A stretch of 64,000 nt of DNA from Methylocystis echinoides. GTDB taxonomy: Bacteria; Pseudomonadota; Alphaproteobacteria; Rhizobiales; Beijerinckiaceae. The first letter of the stretch is position 1. Every line of letters begins with the position of its first letter. The stretch covers positions 1,934,501-1,998,500 of the forward strand of contig NZ_BSEC01000001.1 in assembly GCF_027923385.1 (NCBI RefSeq). The letters are read 5' to 3'. Below are positions 19,109 through 29,750 of the stretch, one piece after another. The translations under genes and the position numbers were made by a program. The notes beneath the pieces are model-generated. The model made no database searches and was not told the origin of the DNA. It saw nothing but the letters and a program-made list of their open reading frames with translations.

Positions 19109-19546
19109 CTACCCCACCTTTTCCGCCGCCGCCTTCTCCAGCGCGTCCACCACCGCATCGAAGGCCAGCAGGGTCGACCCGTGCCGCGCCTTGTAGTCGC
19201 GCACCGGCTCCAGCACGGCGAGGTCGGCCCATTTGCCCGCCGGCGGCGGGCCGTTCTCCTTCAGCATCCGCCGCAGCGCGTCGCGGGCCTCGCGCAGCTC
19301 CTGAGGGGTCGAGCCAACCACGTTGCGGGCCATGATCGAGGCCGAGGCCTGGCCCAGCGCGCAGGCCTTCAGCTCATGGGCGTAGTCGGTCACCTTCCCG
19401 TCGCGCAGGGCGAGGTCCACGGTGATCGTCGAGCCGCAGAGCTTGGAATAGGCCTTGGCTGTGGCGTCTGGTCGCTCCAGCCGGCCGAGCCGGGGGATAT
19501 TCCCAGCCAGTTCAAGGATTTTGGCGTTATAGACCTGGTCGAGCAT
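19109..19546 (-). CDS. Fe-S cluster assembly scaffold, IscU/NifU N-terminal-like
   Basis: A 145-residue protein resembling the NifU N-terminal/SufU scaffold family of alphaproteobacteria. It begins MLDQVYNAKILELAGNI and carries cysteines at KLCGS and ELKACALGQASASI, the latter matching the conserved ACxxSxAS cluster site. A third family cysteine is replaced, as is usual in this subgroup. I chose ATG 19544-19546. The gene is divergent from folE, with about 250 bp between them. In related genomes this gene neighbours folE and hisI, which supports the call. Confidence 0.8.
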   Translation of the reverse strand: MLDQVYNAKILELAGNIPRLGRLERPDATAKAYSKLCGSTITVDLALRDGKVTDYAHELKACALGQASASIMARNVVGSTPQELREARDALRRMLKENGPPPAGKWADLAVLEPVRDYKARHGSTLLAFDAVVDALEKAAAEKVG

Positions 19547-19732
19547 GCGAGCGCCGTCTCGGGCGCGGGGCTTACCTTCGCTCCCGCTGACCTCTATATA
19601 GAGGTCCGTGGAGGATCGCGAAAGTGAAAGTCCCGGGCGCAACGCCGAGGCGCCGCAATTTGCATTGGCTCTGGCGAAGTCTCGAATTCTCGTCGGTTTC
19701 GGATGGAAAAGGGCGAAATTTGAGGTTCATGT

Positions 19733-19780
19733 CCATGCGTCTTGACCGCATGGATGCGTGCGTCGCGATGTTGCGACGCA
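19733..19780 (+). promoter_or_regulatory. Two adjacent hairpins in the folE leader
   Basis: Two perfect stems stand side by side just before the folE Shine-Dalgarno: CCATGCG/CGCATGG at 19733-19753 and TGCGTCGC/GCGACGCA at 19759-19780. The ribosome binding site GAGGAGG follows at about 19787. The spacing would allow control of folE translation or a palindromic operator, but I recognise no known riboswitch. Confidence 0.35.
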
Positions 19781-19799
19781 ATTGTTGAGGAGGCGCCAC

Positions 19800-20495
19800 A
19801 TGGATGACGTGGTTAAGACCTTTCCCGTTCGCCCCAGCTTTGAAGAAGACCCTTCCACCGCCGTGATCGACAAAACCCCCGCGTCCTTCATCCGCCCCGT
19901 GGAGCCTGCCGCCCGGGCGCCCGAGCGTCCGAGCCGCGAGGAGGCCGAGGCCGCCGTGCGCACCCTGCTGCGCTGGGCGGGCGACGACCCCGACCGCGAG
20001 GGCCTGCGCGAAACGCCGCGCCGCGTCGTCAAGGCCTATGAGGAGTTCTTCAAGGGCTATGCGGAGACGCCTGACGAGGTGCTGTCGCGCGTCTTCGAGG
20101 AAGTCGAGGGCTACGACGATCTCGTGCTGGTGCGCGACATCCCCTTCACCTCGCATTGCGAGCACCATGTCGTGCCCTTCGTGGGCAAGGCGCATATCGC
20201 CTATTACCCGACCGGCGGCGTCGTGGGCCTTTCCAAGCTCGCCCGCCTCGTCGACGTCTTCGCCCGCCGCCTGCAGACGCAGGAGGCCATGACCGCCCAG
20301 ATCGCCGAGGCGATCGAGCGCCAGCTGAAGCCGCGCGGCGTCGCCGTGCTGGTGGAGGCGGAGCATATGTGCATGTCGATGCGCGGCGTGCTGAAGCAGG
20401 GCTCGTCGACGGTCACGGTCCAGTTTTCGGGCGTGTTCCGCGACGATCCGGGCCAGCAGGCGCATTTCTACACGCTGCTGCGCGGCGCAAGGTGA
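19800..20495 (+). CDS. folE: GTP cyclohydrolase I
   Basis: A 231-residue FolE1, which converts GTP to dihydroneopterin triphosphate for folate and pterin synthesis. Residues 20-50 form a variable N-terminal extension. The catalytic domain contains the zinc ligands in [10 protein letters not shown] and in EHMCMSMRG, and the [11 protein letters not shown] motif. ATG 19800 follows GAGGAGG. The stop overlaps the hisI start (TGATG). Tetrahydrofolate and tetrahydromethanopterin-linked C1 metabolism make pterin supply important in a methanotroph. Confidence 0.95.
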   Translation: MDDVVKTFPVRPSFEEDPSTAVIDKTPASFIRPVEPAARAPERPSREEAEAAVRTLLRWAGDDPDREGLRETPRRVVKAYEEFFKGYAETPDEVLSRVFEEVEGYDDLVLVRDIPFTSHCEHHVVPFVGKAHIAYYPTGGVVGLSKLARLVDVFARRLQTQEAMTAQIAEAIERQLKPRGVAVLVEAEHMCMSMRGVLKQGSSTVTVQFSGVFRDDPGQQAHFYTLLRGAR

Positions 20496-20875
20496 TGGAC
20501 AAGGCGGCGCTGGAGGAGGGGGCGGACTTCGCCCCCCGTTTCGACGCGAACGGCCTCATCGTGTGCATCACGGTCGAGGCCGGCACGCGCGAGATCCTGA
20601 TGGTCGCCTACATGAACCAGCTCGCGCTGGACAAGACCATCGAGACGGGCGTGGCGCATTACTGGTCGCGCTCGCGCAATGCGCTCTGGCGCAAGGGCGA
20701 CACCTCCGGCCAGGTCCAGCGCGTTCTCTCGCTCGCCGTCGATTGCGATCAGGATGCGATCATGCTGACGGTGGAGCCCGGCGGCGACGGCAAGGCCTGC
20801 CACACCGGCCGCAAATCCTGCTTCTATCGCACCCTCGAGGTCGAGGGCGGGGCGCGGCGGCTGACCTTTTCCTGA
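20495..20875 (+). CDS. hisI: Phosphoribosyl-AMP cyclohydrolase
   Basis: A 126-residue HisI that opens the adenine ring of phosphoribosyl-AMP in the third step of histidine synthesis. Motifs are MVAYMNQLALDKTIETG, HYWSRSRNALWRKG, the metal-binding aspartates and cysteine in VDCDQDAI, and the terminal ACHTGRKSCFYR zinc cysteines. There is no fused HisE domain. ATG overlaps the folE stop, so translation is coupled. Confidence 0.95.
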   Translation: MDKAALEEGADFAPRFDANGLIVCITVEAGTREILMVAYMNQLALDKTIETGVAHYWSRSRNALWRKGDTSGQVQRVLSLAVDCDQDAIMLTVEPGGDGKACHTGRKSCFYRTLEVEGGARRLTFS

Positions 20876-21080
20876 GCTGATCTTTTTCAAAAACAGTCGC
20901 ATCTTCCGACGCAGGGGGCCGGTCAGCCTGTCCACAGGCTGATCGATGCGCTGCCTCCCGCCGCCGTCTCGACGGGCGCGGGCCGCAGGTTAACCTTCTG
21001 GCCATTTTCCAAGCGCAGCCTCGCTCCCATATAACAAGAAAATTTCGGGTCAGAGGGGACGACTGAGCAGGAATAATGAG

Positions 21081-22136
21081 ATGTTATCGCTGCTTCGACG
21101 TAACGATGCGTCCGTCACGAGCGAGTCGCAGGACGCGATGAATCCAACGGATACAAATGAGGGCGGGCCGTCGCCCGTCCCGACCGACGCGCGCAAGTCG
21201 CGCCAGAGGCCGGGCGGCCAGCCCCTGATCGGGCTCGCGCTGGGCGCGGGTGCGGCGCGCGGCTGGTCCCATATCGGCGTGCTGCGGGAACTGGCCGAGC
21301 AGGGCATCTTCCCCGACATCATCGCCGGGACCTCGATCGGCGCGGTCGTCGGCGGCTGCTTCGCGGCCGGCCGGCTCGATCAGATCGAGACCTTCGCGCG
21401 CTCGCTCACGCGGCGGCGGGTCTTCACGCTGATGGACCTTTCCTTCTCCGGCGCGAGCCTGATCACCGGCGAAAGGCTGAAGGCGTCGCTGGAACAGGAG
21501 CTGGAGGGGCTCAACGTCGAGGACCTCCCCATCCCCTTCGCCGCCGTGGCCACGGAAGTCGGCACGGGACACGAGGTGTGGCTGCAGCGTGGGCCGCTGG
21601 CGCAGGCCATCCGCGCCTCCTACGCCTTGCCCGGCATTTTCGAGCCCGTCCGCATCGGCGACCGCTGGCTCTTCGACGGCGCGCTGGTCAATCCGGTGCC
21701 AGTGACGGTCTGCCGCGCGCTGGGCGCGGAATTCGTGATCGCGGTCAACGTCACGGCCGACACCATGTATCGCGCCCATGTCATTCGCGACGATCCCGCC
21801 GCCGCGCGCCGCGCCGCCGAGGCCGGGCCGTTCGGCGACAAGCCCGACATTTCCTTCGTGGATCGCATCCTGCCGCGCTATTTCGAGCGCCAGGTCGGCG
21901 ATGCGCCCAATGTCGCGACGGCGATGATCGACGCCTTCAACATCATTCAGGACCGCATCCTGCGGTCGCGGCTGGCGGGCGATCCCCCCGACGCGACGAT
22001 TACGGCGCGAATGGAGGACATCGGCATGTTCGACTTCCACAAGGCCGACCAGCTCATCAATGTCGGGCGCTCGGCGGCGAAGCGGGCGCTGCCCAATATT
22101 TTCGCCCATATTCCGATCCCGGGCGCGACGGTTTGA
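21081..22136 (+). CDS. Patatin-like phospholipase (RssA family)
   Basis: A 351-residue patatin-fold hydrolase. The oxyanion loop is GLALGAGAARGWSH, the nucleophile elbow is GTSIG, and the catalytic aspartate is in FDGALVN. These residues form the Ser-Asp dyad of bacterial patatin phospholipases. The first 45 residues are hydrophilic and variable. The C-terminal region after residue 220 carries YFERQVGDAPNV and helices typical of the RssA subgroup. The likely role is acyl hydrolysis of lipids. It stands alone between hisI and guaB. Confidence 0.9.
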   Translation: MLSLLRRNDASVTSESQDAMNPTDTNEGGPSPVPTDARKSRQRPGGQPLIGLALGAGAARGWSHIGVLRELAEQGIFPDIIAGTSIGAVVGGCFAAGRLDQIETFARSLTRRRVFTLMDLSFSGASLITGERLKASLEQELEGLNVEDLPIPFAAVATEVGTGHEVWLQRGPLAQAIRASYALPGIFEPVRIGDRWLFDGALVNPVPVTVCRALGAEFVIAVNVTADTMYRAHVIRDDPAAARRAAEAGPFGDKPDISFVDRILPRYFERQVGDAPNVATAMIDAFNIIQDRILRSRLAGDPPDATITARMEDIGMFDFHKADQLINVGRSAAKRALPNIFAHIPIPGATV

Positions 22137-22327
22137 GCGCGGGAGACCCTTCTTCCCGCAAGCGGTGAGAGGGGCTGATCGGTCCGGCCCGGCGGGTGAC
22201 AGCCTGCGGCGGCCGCCCCCCTCCGACGGCGCCGACGCGGGCAGGGGCTCCCGAGCCTGAACCGCGGCGGCGGCAAAATGTGGCGCCTGGCGCTCATTCG
22301 CGCCGGCGCCATTTGCCTTTGCAATGA

Positions 22328-23896
<1,569 letters not shown>

Positions 23897-23940
23897 ACGC
23901 GGCTGAACCCATCGTATCCCGCAAGCGTGGTATTACGCCG

Positions 23941-23975
23941 CCGCCCCGCCCGGAAATCCTGTCCGGGCGGGGCGG
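23941..23975. terminator. Strong hairpin between convergent guaB and TadG-like gene
   Basis: A perfect 14-bp GC stem (CCGCCCCGCCCGGA and its complement) with a 7-nt loop, 45 bp after guaB and 12 bp past the stop of the convergent gene. There is no clear U-tract. It is placed to serve both genes. Confidence 0.55.
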
Positions 23976-23987
23976 CGCGCGTCGGCG

Positions 23988-25259
23988 TCACTGGGTCAGG
24001 CGCACATTGCCGAGCGCCTGATAGAACAGGAACCGGATGCCGGAGACGATCTCCTCCGAATGAGTTCCTTGGACGAAATAGTTCTCATTCGCGCAGCTTC
24101 TGAGAGCGGGCGCGATCTGGGGGGCGAACGGATGGACGTGGTCCCAGTAACTTCCGTCGACCTCCGGCAGATAGGTGGTGTAGAGCACGCCGACAGTCGC
24201 GCTTTTCGTGCTTTCTTTAAACGGAGCGCATAGCGTTGGGTCGAGCGGCCCCGTGCAGTGGCCGCTGCCCGGGCAGATGGTTCCAGGCGGCAGGGTGTCG
24301 CCGCTGTTAACATCGCTGACGCCGTCCGTCATCAGGAACACGTAGTTTTGCGCGTTCTCGGGCGACGTTCCGTCGCCGCCCTCGGGGATGGCGGCCGTCA
24401 GATCGCTGAGGGTTGAATAATAGGTCCAGTTGTTCGGATCCATGCCCTCGAAAGTAATGCCGTTGGCGAGCCCCTTCAGCGCGGCATAGTCCGTGGAGAG
24501 CGCATCGAGGCCGGCGGGGACATTGAGCGCTGTCAACTGCTTCCGCATCGCATAGATGCTGAACTTCAGATATCTGGTCGTGGAGCTGGCCGCGGTCTCG
24601 TCGAGCAGCGTGGCGATTGTCTCCTTGATGACGTCCAGTCTGGTCTTGACGCCAAGCGCGCGGGCGGTTTCCAGATTGGTCTCCGTCCTTCCATAGGGGT
24701 TGTGGCATGCAAAGGCGCATCCTGCGGGCGAATCCTTCATTCTCTTGATGTCCTTCGCGCTCGCGGCCAGCCCCATCGACTCCGATGCGTCGACCACGAA
24801 GAAGAAGTTCTTGTAGGACGGCGCCCTGTAGGTGGCCTGCGCCGTGCCGCCAAGAGGGATCGTCTCGACCATGATGAATTTGCCGAAATAGGTCTTTACG
24901 GAACCGGAATAGGTTGCCGTTGCAACATATTTGTTGCGATCGGTCGGGTCGCGGCTGTAAGCGAAGGTGATGTTCGGGCTTTGAAGTCCGCGCGTCGACC
25001 CCAGTTGCGATCTGAAGATGTCCTGCCCTTTGGAGGTTGCGAAAGAGGAATTCAGGTCTCGGGCGTAGTCCTTCACCGCTGAAAGCGCCGCCTCGTCCGC
25101 GGCCGATTTCAGTCTTGCGTTCAGTCGCGTGGCGTTGGAGTAGTCGATCGCCACGCCGGCCATCTGGACCATGGGAAAGAGCGTCAGCGCAAAAATGATT
25201 CCGAAGGTTCCGCGCCGGTCGCTGGCGAACGCGCGGAGGCGGTTGAACGGTCGAAACAC
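23988..25259 (-). CDS. TadG-like pilus/von Willebrand factor A protein, copy 1
   Basis: A 423-residue protein. Residues 8-45 form a TadE/TadG-like anchor (RRGTFGIIFALTLFPMVQMAG) followed by the characteristic ARLKSAADEAALSA helix. A vWA domain begins near residue 150 with the MIDAS motif VVDASES and continues to LMTDGVSD. The cysteine motif CAFACH lies after the MIDAS. Such proteins are secreted or membrane-anchored parts of tight-adherence pilus systems. I chose a GTG start at 25257-25259 because the second copy has the same GGAGAGCCCA-x-GTG context and this makes both copies exactly 423 residues. No tad genes are adjacent apart from a TPR gene 30 kb away. Confidence 0.85.
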   Translation of the reverse strand: MFRPFNRLRAFASDRRGTFGIIFALTLFPMVQMAGVAIDYSNATRLNARLKSAADEAALSAVKDYARDLNSSFATSKGQDIFRSQLGSTRGLQSPNITFAYSRDPTDRNKYVATATYSGSVKTYFGKFIMVETIPLGGTAQATYRAPSYKNFFFVVDASESMGLAASAKDIKRMKDSPAGCAFACHNPYGRTETNLETARALGVKTRLDVIKETIATLLDETAASSTTRYLKFSIYAMRKQLTALNVPAGLDALSTDYAALKGLANGITFEGMDPNNWTYYSTLSDLTAAIPEGGDGTSPENAQNYVFLMTDGVSDVNSGDTLPPGTICPGSGHCTGPLDPTLCAPFKESTKSATVGVLYTTYLPEVDGSYWDHVHPFAPQIAPALRSCANENYFVQGTHSEEIVSGIRFLFYQALGNVRLTQ

Positions 25260-25556
25260 GTGGGCTCTCCGATAATGCGCATGTGGCATTGTCGTTGTGT
25301 ACTACTGTCGGAAAGTTGAATCGTTTATCAACGCACACAGACGCGCGTGCGGGAGACCCGCTCTCGCGAGTCATGCAAGACTTTTGGTGACCGGAAAATT
25401 TTTCAAGACAGGAAGCGGCTTGTGACGGCCTCATCGTCACGCTGGCCGCGCGCAAATATTTTTTGCGGGATGGGACCGGATACAACGCGCAACGCCGTCA
25501 CCGGCCGCGTCGTCAGGATGCGGACGCCGTGGGGCAGGGGGCGCGGCGGGGCTGCG

Positions 25557-26828
25557 TCACTGGGTCAGGCGCACATTGCCGAGCGCCTGGTAGAACAGGA
25601 ACCGGATGCCGGAGACGATCTCCGCCGAGTGGGTTCCCTGGACGAAAAATTCCGTAGTTGCGCAGCTTCTGAGCGCGGGAGCGATTTGGGAGGCGAACGG
25701 ATTGACGTGGTCCCAGTAACTTCCCCCGACCGCCGCCAGATACGTGGTGTACAGCACGCCGACGGTCGCGCTTTTCGGGCTTCCTTTAAACGGAGCGCAT
25801 ATCGTTGGGTCGAGCGGCCCCGTGCAATGGTGACTGGACAAGCAGGTCGTCCCAACGGCCGGGGGGTCCGCATCGTTCACGTCGGTGACGCCGTCCGTCA
25901 TCAGGAAGACGTAGTTTTGCGCCTTGTCGGGCGACGTTCCGTCGCCGCCCTCGGGAATGTCGGCCGTCAGATCGCTGAGGCTGGAATAATAGGTCCAGTT
26001 GTCGGGATCCATGCCCTCAAAAGTAATGCCGCTGACAATCCCCTTCAGCGCCGCATAGTCCGTGGAGAGCGCATCGAGGCCGGCAGGGGTATTGAGCGCC
26101 GTCAACCGCTTCCGCATCGTATAGACGCCAAACTTCAGATATTTCGTTGAGGAGCTGGCTTCGGTCTCGTCGAGCAGCGTGGCGATTGTCTCCTTGATGA
26201 CGTCCAGTCTGGTCTTGACGCCCAGCGCTTGGGCGGTTTCCAGATTGGTCTCCGTCCTTCCATAGAGGTAGTGGCATGCAAAGGCGCACCCGGCGGGCGA
26301 ATCCTGCATTCTCTTGATGTCTTGCGCGCTCGCGGCCAGCCCCATCGACTCCGACGCGTCGACCACGAAGAAGAAGTTCTTGTAGGACGGCGCCCTGTAG
26401 GTCGCCTGCGCCGTGCCGCCAAGATTGATCGTGCTCACCATGATGAATTTGGCGAAATAGGTGCTCACCGAACCGGAATAGGCGGCCGTTGCGACATATT
26501 TATTGGGATCGCTCGGGTCGAGGCCGTAAACGAAGGTGATGCCCGTGTTCTGAAGGGCGGCCGTCGATCCCAGTTGCGATATGAAGATGTCCTGCCCTTT
26601 GGAGGTTGCGAGCGCCTCGTTCCGGGTTTGCGCGTAGTCCTTCACCGCCGACAGAGCCGCCTCGTCCGCGGCCGATTTCAGCCGGGCGTTGAGCCGCATG
26701 GCGTTGGCGTAGTCGATCGCCGCGCCGGCCATCTGGACCATGGGAAAGAGCGTCAGCGCGAAAATGATTCCGAAGGTTCCGCGCCGGTCGCTGGCGAAGG
26801 CGCGGAGGCGGTTGAACAGTCGAAACAC
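25557..26828 (-). CDS. TadG-like pilus/von Willebrand factor A protein, copy 2
   Basis: A 423-residue paralogue of the gene at 23988-25259, aligning end to end without needing gaps in length. It has the same anchor (RRGTFGIIFALTLFPM), the same MIDAS DASES, CAFACH and LMTDGVTD motifs, and the identical C-terminus GNVRLTQ. Differences cluster in the region just after the anchor (residues 55-110) and around residues 315-370, where the two copies carry different loops. The GTG start (26826-26828) follows GGAGAG. The upstream 180 bp also resemble the upstream of copy 1, so each copy carries its own control region. Confidence 0.85.
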   Translation of the reverse strand: MFRLFNRLRAFASDRRGTFGIIFALTLFPMVQMAGAAIDYANAMRLNARLKSAADEAALSAVKDYAQTRNEALATSKGQDIFISQLGSTAALQNTGITFVYGLDPSDPNKYVATAAYSGSVSTYFAKFIMVSTINLGGTAQATYRAPSYKNFFFVVDASESMGLAASAQDIKRMQDSPAGCAFACHYLYGRTETNLETAQALGVKTRLDVIKETIATLLDETEASSSTKYLKFGVYTMRKRLTALNTPAGLDALSTDYAALKGIVSGITFEGMDPDNWTYYSSLSDLTADIPEGGDGTSPDKAQNYVFLMTDGVTDVNDADPPAVGTTCLSSHHCTGPLDPTICAPFKGSPKSATVGVLYTTYLAAVGGSYWDHVNPFASQIAPALRSCATTEFFVQGTHSAEIVSGIRFLFYQALGNVRLTQ

Positions 26829-27177
26829 TTGGGCTCTCCGGTGAAGCGCATGCGGATGTCTCCAGGAGTTACCGTCGTAAAAGTTGAACTTTTCTCAAAC
26901 ATATACCTTTGCGTGTGCCCAAAAATCCGGTCGCGCGCCACCCGGCGGTTTCGGTGACTGGAAAATTTTCGAGGAAGGGAAACGTCTTGCGACGGCCTTC
27001 GGCGTCACGCGGGCGACGCGGAAATATTTTCGCGGATTCCCGCCCCGGCCGGCGCGGAGGAGGGCCTGTCGAGGGCTTCCGCCCAGTCAGGGGTTGTGAT
27101 AGCCCCTAGGCAAGCTTCGCGCCGTCAGCGGCGGCGGGGCGCTCAACGATGAAAAACGAGCGTTAGGGAGAGAGAGA

Positions 27178-28215
27178 ATGTCCGGACTTCGGATCGCCGC
27201 CACGGGCGCGATGCTTCTGTTCCCGCTTCTGGCGCATGCCGGCGACCTGCGCGCCGACGCCAATGCGGTCTTCAAGCCGATCGACGCCGGGAGCGTGAAC
27301 TCGGTCGTCAAGAACAACGCCATCACCCCGGCCAAAATCGAGCTCGGCCACAAGCTGTTCTTCGATCCGCGCCTCTCGAAGAGCCAGATCATCAGCTGCA
27401 ACAGCTGCCATAATCTCGGCACGGGCGGCGTCGACGCCGGCCCGACCTCCATCGGTCATGGCTGGGCCAAGGGTCCCCGCCGCGCGCCGACGGTGCTGAA
27501 CGCCGTTTTCAACATCGCCCAGTTCTGGGATGGCCGCGCCACCGACCTCAAGGCGCAGGCCAAGGGCCCGGTGCAGGCCGACGTCGAGATGAACAACACG
27601 CCGGCCGCCGTCGAGGCGACGCTCAAGAGCATGCCGGCCTATGTCGCCGAGTTCAAGGCGGCGTTCCCGACTGACGCCAACCCCGTCAGCTTCGACAACA
27701 TGGCCAACGCCATCGAGGCCTTCGAGGCCACGCTGACCACCCCGGGCGGCAAATTCGACAAATTCCTGACCGGCGACGTCAATGCGCTGAACGATCAGGA
27801 GAAGAAGGGTCTGCGCCTGTTCATCGACAAGGGCTGCGCCGGCTGCCACAACGGCGTGAACGTCGGCGGCAATGGCTACTATCCCTTCGGCGTCGCGCAG
27901 AAGCCGGACGCCGCCATCCTGCCGGTCGCCGACCGCGGCCGCGCCAAGGTCACCAACAGCGACGCGGACGCCTATGTGTTCCGCTCGGCCCCGCTGCGCA
28001 ACGTCGCGCTGCGCGCGCCCTATTTCCACAGCGGCGCGGTCTGGACGCTGGAGGAGGCTGTCGACGTGATGGCCAAGGATCAGCTCGGGACCACCCTGGC
28101 GCCGGACGAGAATGCGGCGATCGTCGCCTTCCTCGGCACGCTCAATGGCGAGCAGCCGAAGGTGAGCTATCCCAACCTGCCGGCCCGCACCAAGGACACG
28201 CCGCGCCCGCAATAA
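27178..28215 (+). CDS. Di-haem cytochrome c peroxidase (MauG/CCP family)
   Basis: A 345-residue periplasmic protein with a signal peptide (GAMLLFPLLAHAGD), and two c-type haem attachment sites: CNSCH near residue 79 and CAGCH near residue 222. The segment RRAPTVLNAVFN and the C-terminal LRNVALRAPYFHSGAVWTLEEAV are typical of bacterial cytochrome c peroxidases. It reduces H2O2 with electrons from small cytochromes or cupredoxins. The start has a purine-rich leader AGGGAGAGAGAGA. A strong terminator follows. It lies 770 bp before pmoC, but transcription is separated. Confidence 0.92.
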   Translation: MSGLRIAATGAMLLFPLLAHAGDLRADANAVFKPIDAGSVNSVVKNNAITPAKIELGHKLFFDPRLSKSQIISCNSCHNLGTGGVDAGPTSIGHGWAKGPRRAPTVLNAVFNIAQFWDGRATDLKAQAKGPVQADVEMNNTPAAVEATLKSMPAYVAEFKAAFPTDANPVSFDNMANAIEAFEATLTTPGGKFDKFLTGDVNALNDQEKKGLRLFIDKGCAGCHNGVNVGGNGYYPFGVAQKPDAAILPVADRGRAKVTNSDADAYVFRSAPLRNVALRAPYFHSGAVWTLEEAVDVMAKDQLGTTLAPDENAAIVAFLGTLNGEQPKVSYPNLPARTKDTPRPQ

Positions 28216-28233
28216 GGGCCCGGCCCGAGATAG

Positions 28234-28270
28234 GGGGCGCGCCGTCGCACGGCGCGCCCCTTTTTCTTTT
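28234..28270 (+). terminator. Rho-independent terminator of the cytochrome c peroxidase gene
   Basis: A perfect 12-bp stem (GGGGCGCGCCGT and complement) with a CGC loop at 28234-28260, followed by TTTTTCTTTT. It ends 55 bases after the stop codon, and insulates the pmo promoter region from upstream transcription. Confidence 0.92.
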
Positions 28271-28982
28271 GCCGCCATCCGGGCGGCGCGCGCCAGCTGA
28301 AGACCGCGCAGGCCGCAGGACGCTTTGGGGCGCGACGCGGGACGGACCGCGGGCGCTGCGGCGGCGCATTTGTTTTTCCCTGTGGACAATTTTTTTGACA
28401 GATCGCCGCAGTCCGCTTGGCGGGGCGGCTAATCATGGCGCCATACAATCGCCACGCGTTCGCCCATTTTGGGTCCAACAGGTCTGTTCGCTCGATAAAA
28501 CATTGCCTTACGCTCAGGCTCCGACCCCCGTCGGCTGGCTGGCTCCTCGCTATAACGGGTAGTGTATGACCTATCCACTGGGGTTGTTCTTACTATTCGA
28601 TAGACAGTTTTTTACTATCCCAAGGGATATTGTCATTATGTTGGTGAGGGGGAATGGTTGGGCCACGCTAAACGGGGTCTCCTGGGTTATGTCCTGGAGG
28701 GCTGGCTTGGGGCTTTGTTTAGGCGGCGACGTCGGTGTTCGTCCGATAACAACAAGCGGCAGGATTGAATGTTCGGAGTTTGGGGAATTTTCTTTCGGGA
28801 AATTTCTTCTGGTTTCGAGCGTTCGAAGGCTGCACCAAGAAAGGGCGGGATGGCTTTGGGCGACGTTTTGAGACGTTCCCGGCCTCACGTTTAATCAAAC
28901 GAGGACGAAGCAGTTCCGTTCTGGGAGGCGGAGCGAAACCGGTCACGCGATATCCCTTGGGAGCACATAGGAGGAGTTAAAT
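28271..28982 (+). promoter_or_regulatory. Upstream region and leader of the pmoCAB operon
   Basis: Over 700 bp without a supportable gene. From about 28560 the base composition turns AT-rich relative to the flanks. Possible promoter pieces are TTGACA at 28395-28400 and TATAAC at 28551-28556, but neither has a convincing partner at 17 bp, so no start site is claimed. The pmoC ribosome binding site is AGGAGG at about 28969-28974. The long leader resembles what is known for pmo operons of type II methanotrophs, which are transcribed from a sigma-70-type promoter several hundred bases upstream. Confidence 0.5.
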
Positions 28983-29750
28983 ATGAGCTCGACGACTAGC
29001 GCTGCTGCTGGCGCCGCTACGGAAACAGCCGTAGTCGACCTGCGCGGCATGTGGATTGGCCTTGCCGTCCTGAACGTTTTCTATCTGATCGTTCGCATCT
29101 ACGAGCAGATCTATGGCTGGCGCGCCGGCCTGGACTCGTTCGCCCCTGAGTTCCAGACGTATTGGATGTCGATCCTGTGGACCGAGATCCCGCTGGAGCT
29201 CGTCTCCGGTCTTGGCCTCGCCGGCTATCTCTGGAAGACCCGCGACCGCAACGTCGACGCGGTTTCGCCGCGTGAAGAGATGCGCCGTCTCGTTGTCCTG
29301 GTTCAGTGGCTTGTCGTTTACGGCATCGCCATTTACTGGGGCGCTTCGTTCTTCACGGAGCAGGACGGCACCTGGCACATGACGGTGATTCGCGACACGG
29401 ACTTCACGCCGTCGCACATCATCGAGTTCTACATGAGCTACCCGATCTATTCGGTTATCGCGGTTGGCGCGTTCTTCTATGCGAAGACCCGCATTCCGTA
29501 TTTTGCTCATGGCTACTCGCTGGCGTTCCTGATCGTCGCCATCGGCCCGTTCATGATCATCCCGAACGTTGGCCTGAATGAGTGGGGCCACACCTTCTGG
29601 TTCATGGAAGAGCTGTTCGTTGCGCCGCTGCACTGGGGCTTCGTGTTCTTCGGCTGGATGGCTCTCGGCGTGTTCGGCGTCGTGCTGCAGATCCTGGCTC
29701 GCATCCATGCCCTGATCGGCAAGGAAGGCGTCGCCCTCCTGACCGAGTAA
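28983..29750 (+). CDS. pmoC: Particulate methane monooxygenase subunit C
   Basis: PmoC is one of three integral subunits of the membrane enzyme that oxidises methane to methanol. The 255-residue protein has about six transmembrane helices. The metal-binding residues of the family are present: D128 and H132 in EQDGTWH and H145 in FTPSH, matching the Asp-x3-His-x12-His ligand set (D156, H160, H173 in Methylococcus capsulatus). The NVGLNEWGHTFWFMEELF block is strongly conserved. The start follows AGGAGG. It is the first gene of pmoCAB and is separated from pmoA by 325 bp that contain hairpins. The soluble-enzyme genes are not in this window. Confidence 0.98.
   Translation: MSSTTSAAAGAATETAVVDLRGMWIGLAVLNVFYLIVRIYEQIYGWRAGLDSFAPEFQTYWMSILWTEIPLELVSGLGLAGYLWKTRDRNVDAVSPREEMRRLVVLVQWLVVYGIAIYWGASFFTEQDGTWHMTVIRDTDFTPSHIIEFYMSYPIYSVIAVGAFFYAKTRIPYFAHGYSLAFLIVAIGPFMIIPNVGLNEWGHTFWFMEELFVAPLHWGFVFFGWMALGVFGVVLQILARIHALIGKEGVALLTE

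Larger units (their letters stand above)
23988..27020. repeat. Tandem duplication of TadG-like gene plus upstream region
   Basis: The unit 23988-25460 and the unit 25557-27020 align in the same order: GCACATTGCCGAGCGCCTG at the 3' end, the full 423-codon gene, GGAGAGCCCA before the GTG, then upstream matches such as GTGACCGGAAAATTTTTC against GTGACTGGAAAATTTTCG and GCAAATATTTTTTGCG against GGAAATATTTTCGCGG. The remaining 26829-27177 carries no gene; its right part belongs to the peroxidase leader. Confidence 0.75.

Noticed and set aside
28381..28560. TTGACA (28395) and TATAAC (28551) as the pmoC promoter
   Set aside because: Neither hexamer has a partner at proper spacing, so no promoter is claimed.
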